This document shows, in pieces, positions 63,300-64,000 of a stretch of DNA of 64,000 nucleotides. A program made the translations under genes and the position numbers. The notes under the pieces were generated by a model. That model saw nothing but the letters and a program-made list of their open reading frames with translations. It made no database searches and was not told the DNA's origin. How positions within the stretch are numbered: the first letter of the stretch is position 1; each line of letters opens with the position of its first letter. The stretch is from positions 2,976,001 through 3,040,000 of the forward strand of contig JAUCEF010000004.1 of assembly GCA_033558025.1 (NCBI GenBank). Direction: 5' to 3'. Source of the stretch: Phytophthora sp. 'mugwort' (Eukaryota > Oomycota > Peronosporomycetes > Peronosporales > Peronosporaceae).

Positions 63300-64000
63300 T
63301 TATTGATTCGAGCTTCTTGAGCCTTACACAGCAAGCTTGACCAAAGAAGATTCTAACTTCGTGCGATTTTCATCTAGCACCCAATGATCTTTTCAACATA
63401 CTGCGTCACGGGGATCTTACTTTTCTTGTGTGTTTTTTCCCTCCTTATTTTGGCAGGGTTGGACAGTCAAACCGTCGAAGATTTCGTTGTAGACGATGAA
63501 GAGGAGGAAGAGCGTATAGCTTCAACATACTTAGCGCTGCGTCAAATGCTAAATACGTATTTTAAGTACTTGATGGGATGAAATTTGCTCCCTGTCGACT
63601 GGGCGTCAATAATGACGAGCTTCTAGGACAACAAGCACGCCATCAATTGCAGGAAAGGCTTCGAAAGCGGGATGTAAGCACCAATTCATTCTGGATTTCG
63701 GATGACACTTAAACGATCTCAGACGCTGCATTTAATGAGCCATGCGTTGTGGCCGTTCCGGCGTTCCTTCCTTCGAATGTTTTATACAAAACTAGCTGGT
63801 GGCAAACTCTTGCAGCAGAAACTTCTTGATTTATTTGCCTCGCCACGACTGCAAATTCGGGGCTGGAGACTACAACACCGAGCGAGTTTTATCGCATCGA
63901 ATCTTTGACACTTGGCTTTGTTCCATGGATTCATAAACACCTTAAAGCACGCCGCCTTGGAAAAATCGTTCTAAGTTTTCGTACGTGGACTGGCAAAAAA
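63300..64000. other. Edge region, probably decayed effector-type coding DNA
   Basis: Open frames on both strands are short. Minus-strand fragments may be the N-terminal part of the kinase protein, but nothing could be identified. The window ends here. Confidence 0.3.

Overview
The window looks like repeat-dense nuclear DNA of an oomycete, most likely Phytophthora or a close Peronosporales relative. The evidence is the style of its Copia, Gypsy and LINE proteins, short GT-AG introns of about 50 nt, and Crinkler-like effector fragments at the right end. Very little of it is intact host gene. Most of the 64 kb is transposons, many nested in one another and nearly all broken by frameshifts and stops.

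Layout, left half. 0-0.4 kb: a Mutator-like transposase edge fragment. 1.5-8.3 kb: a complete but dead Copia element (minus strand) with LTRs and a 5-bp target duplication; it carries a foreign Gypsy RT/RNase H segment inside it. 8.8-11.6 kb: the host gene island, with an exostosin/RXYLT1-like membrane glycosyltransferase and a Pro/Gly/Tyr-rich repeat protein. 12.0-22.2 kb: a hAT transposon (minus strand), split by a 7.1-kb Gypsy-type LTR element (13.1-20.2 kb) that has a coiled-coil gag, almost no pol, and a long antisense ORF. 22.7-23.4 kb: a small inverted-repeat element. 23.8-24.3 kb: a second Pro/Gly/Tyr-rich gene, paralogous to the one at 11 kb.

Layout, right half. 25.1-26.3 kb: a Tc1/mariner-type transposase relic. 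26.5-31.5 kb: a second complete but dead Copia (plus strand). 31.5-34.3 kb: pogo/Tigger-like fragments. 34.3-39.3 kb: a degraded LINE (minus strand). 40.9-42 kb: a possible tRNA-derived SINE and another pogo-like transposase piece. 42.5-45.3 kb: a two-gene Harbinger element with terminal inverted repeats. 47.8-48.6 kb: a Merlin-like transposase. 48.6-61 kb: parts of a Polinton/Maverick-like element. 61.2-64 kb: Crinkler-like header and kinase fragments.

The most interesting structure is the Polinton-like element. Its protein-primed family B DNA polymerase is split. The N-terminal part with the exonuclease domain lies on the minus strand (50.8 to 48.6 kb). The part with the palm domain lies on the plus strand (56.84 to 58.88 kb) and is followed by a retroviral-type integrase with a chromodomain. 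Both cut ends face outward, as a single inversion of about 8.2 kb would produce, and a short inverted match lies at the two junctions. The polymerase also appears to hold a zinc finger and an HNH-like segment. All of this is read by eye; no database search was run.
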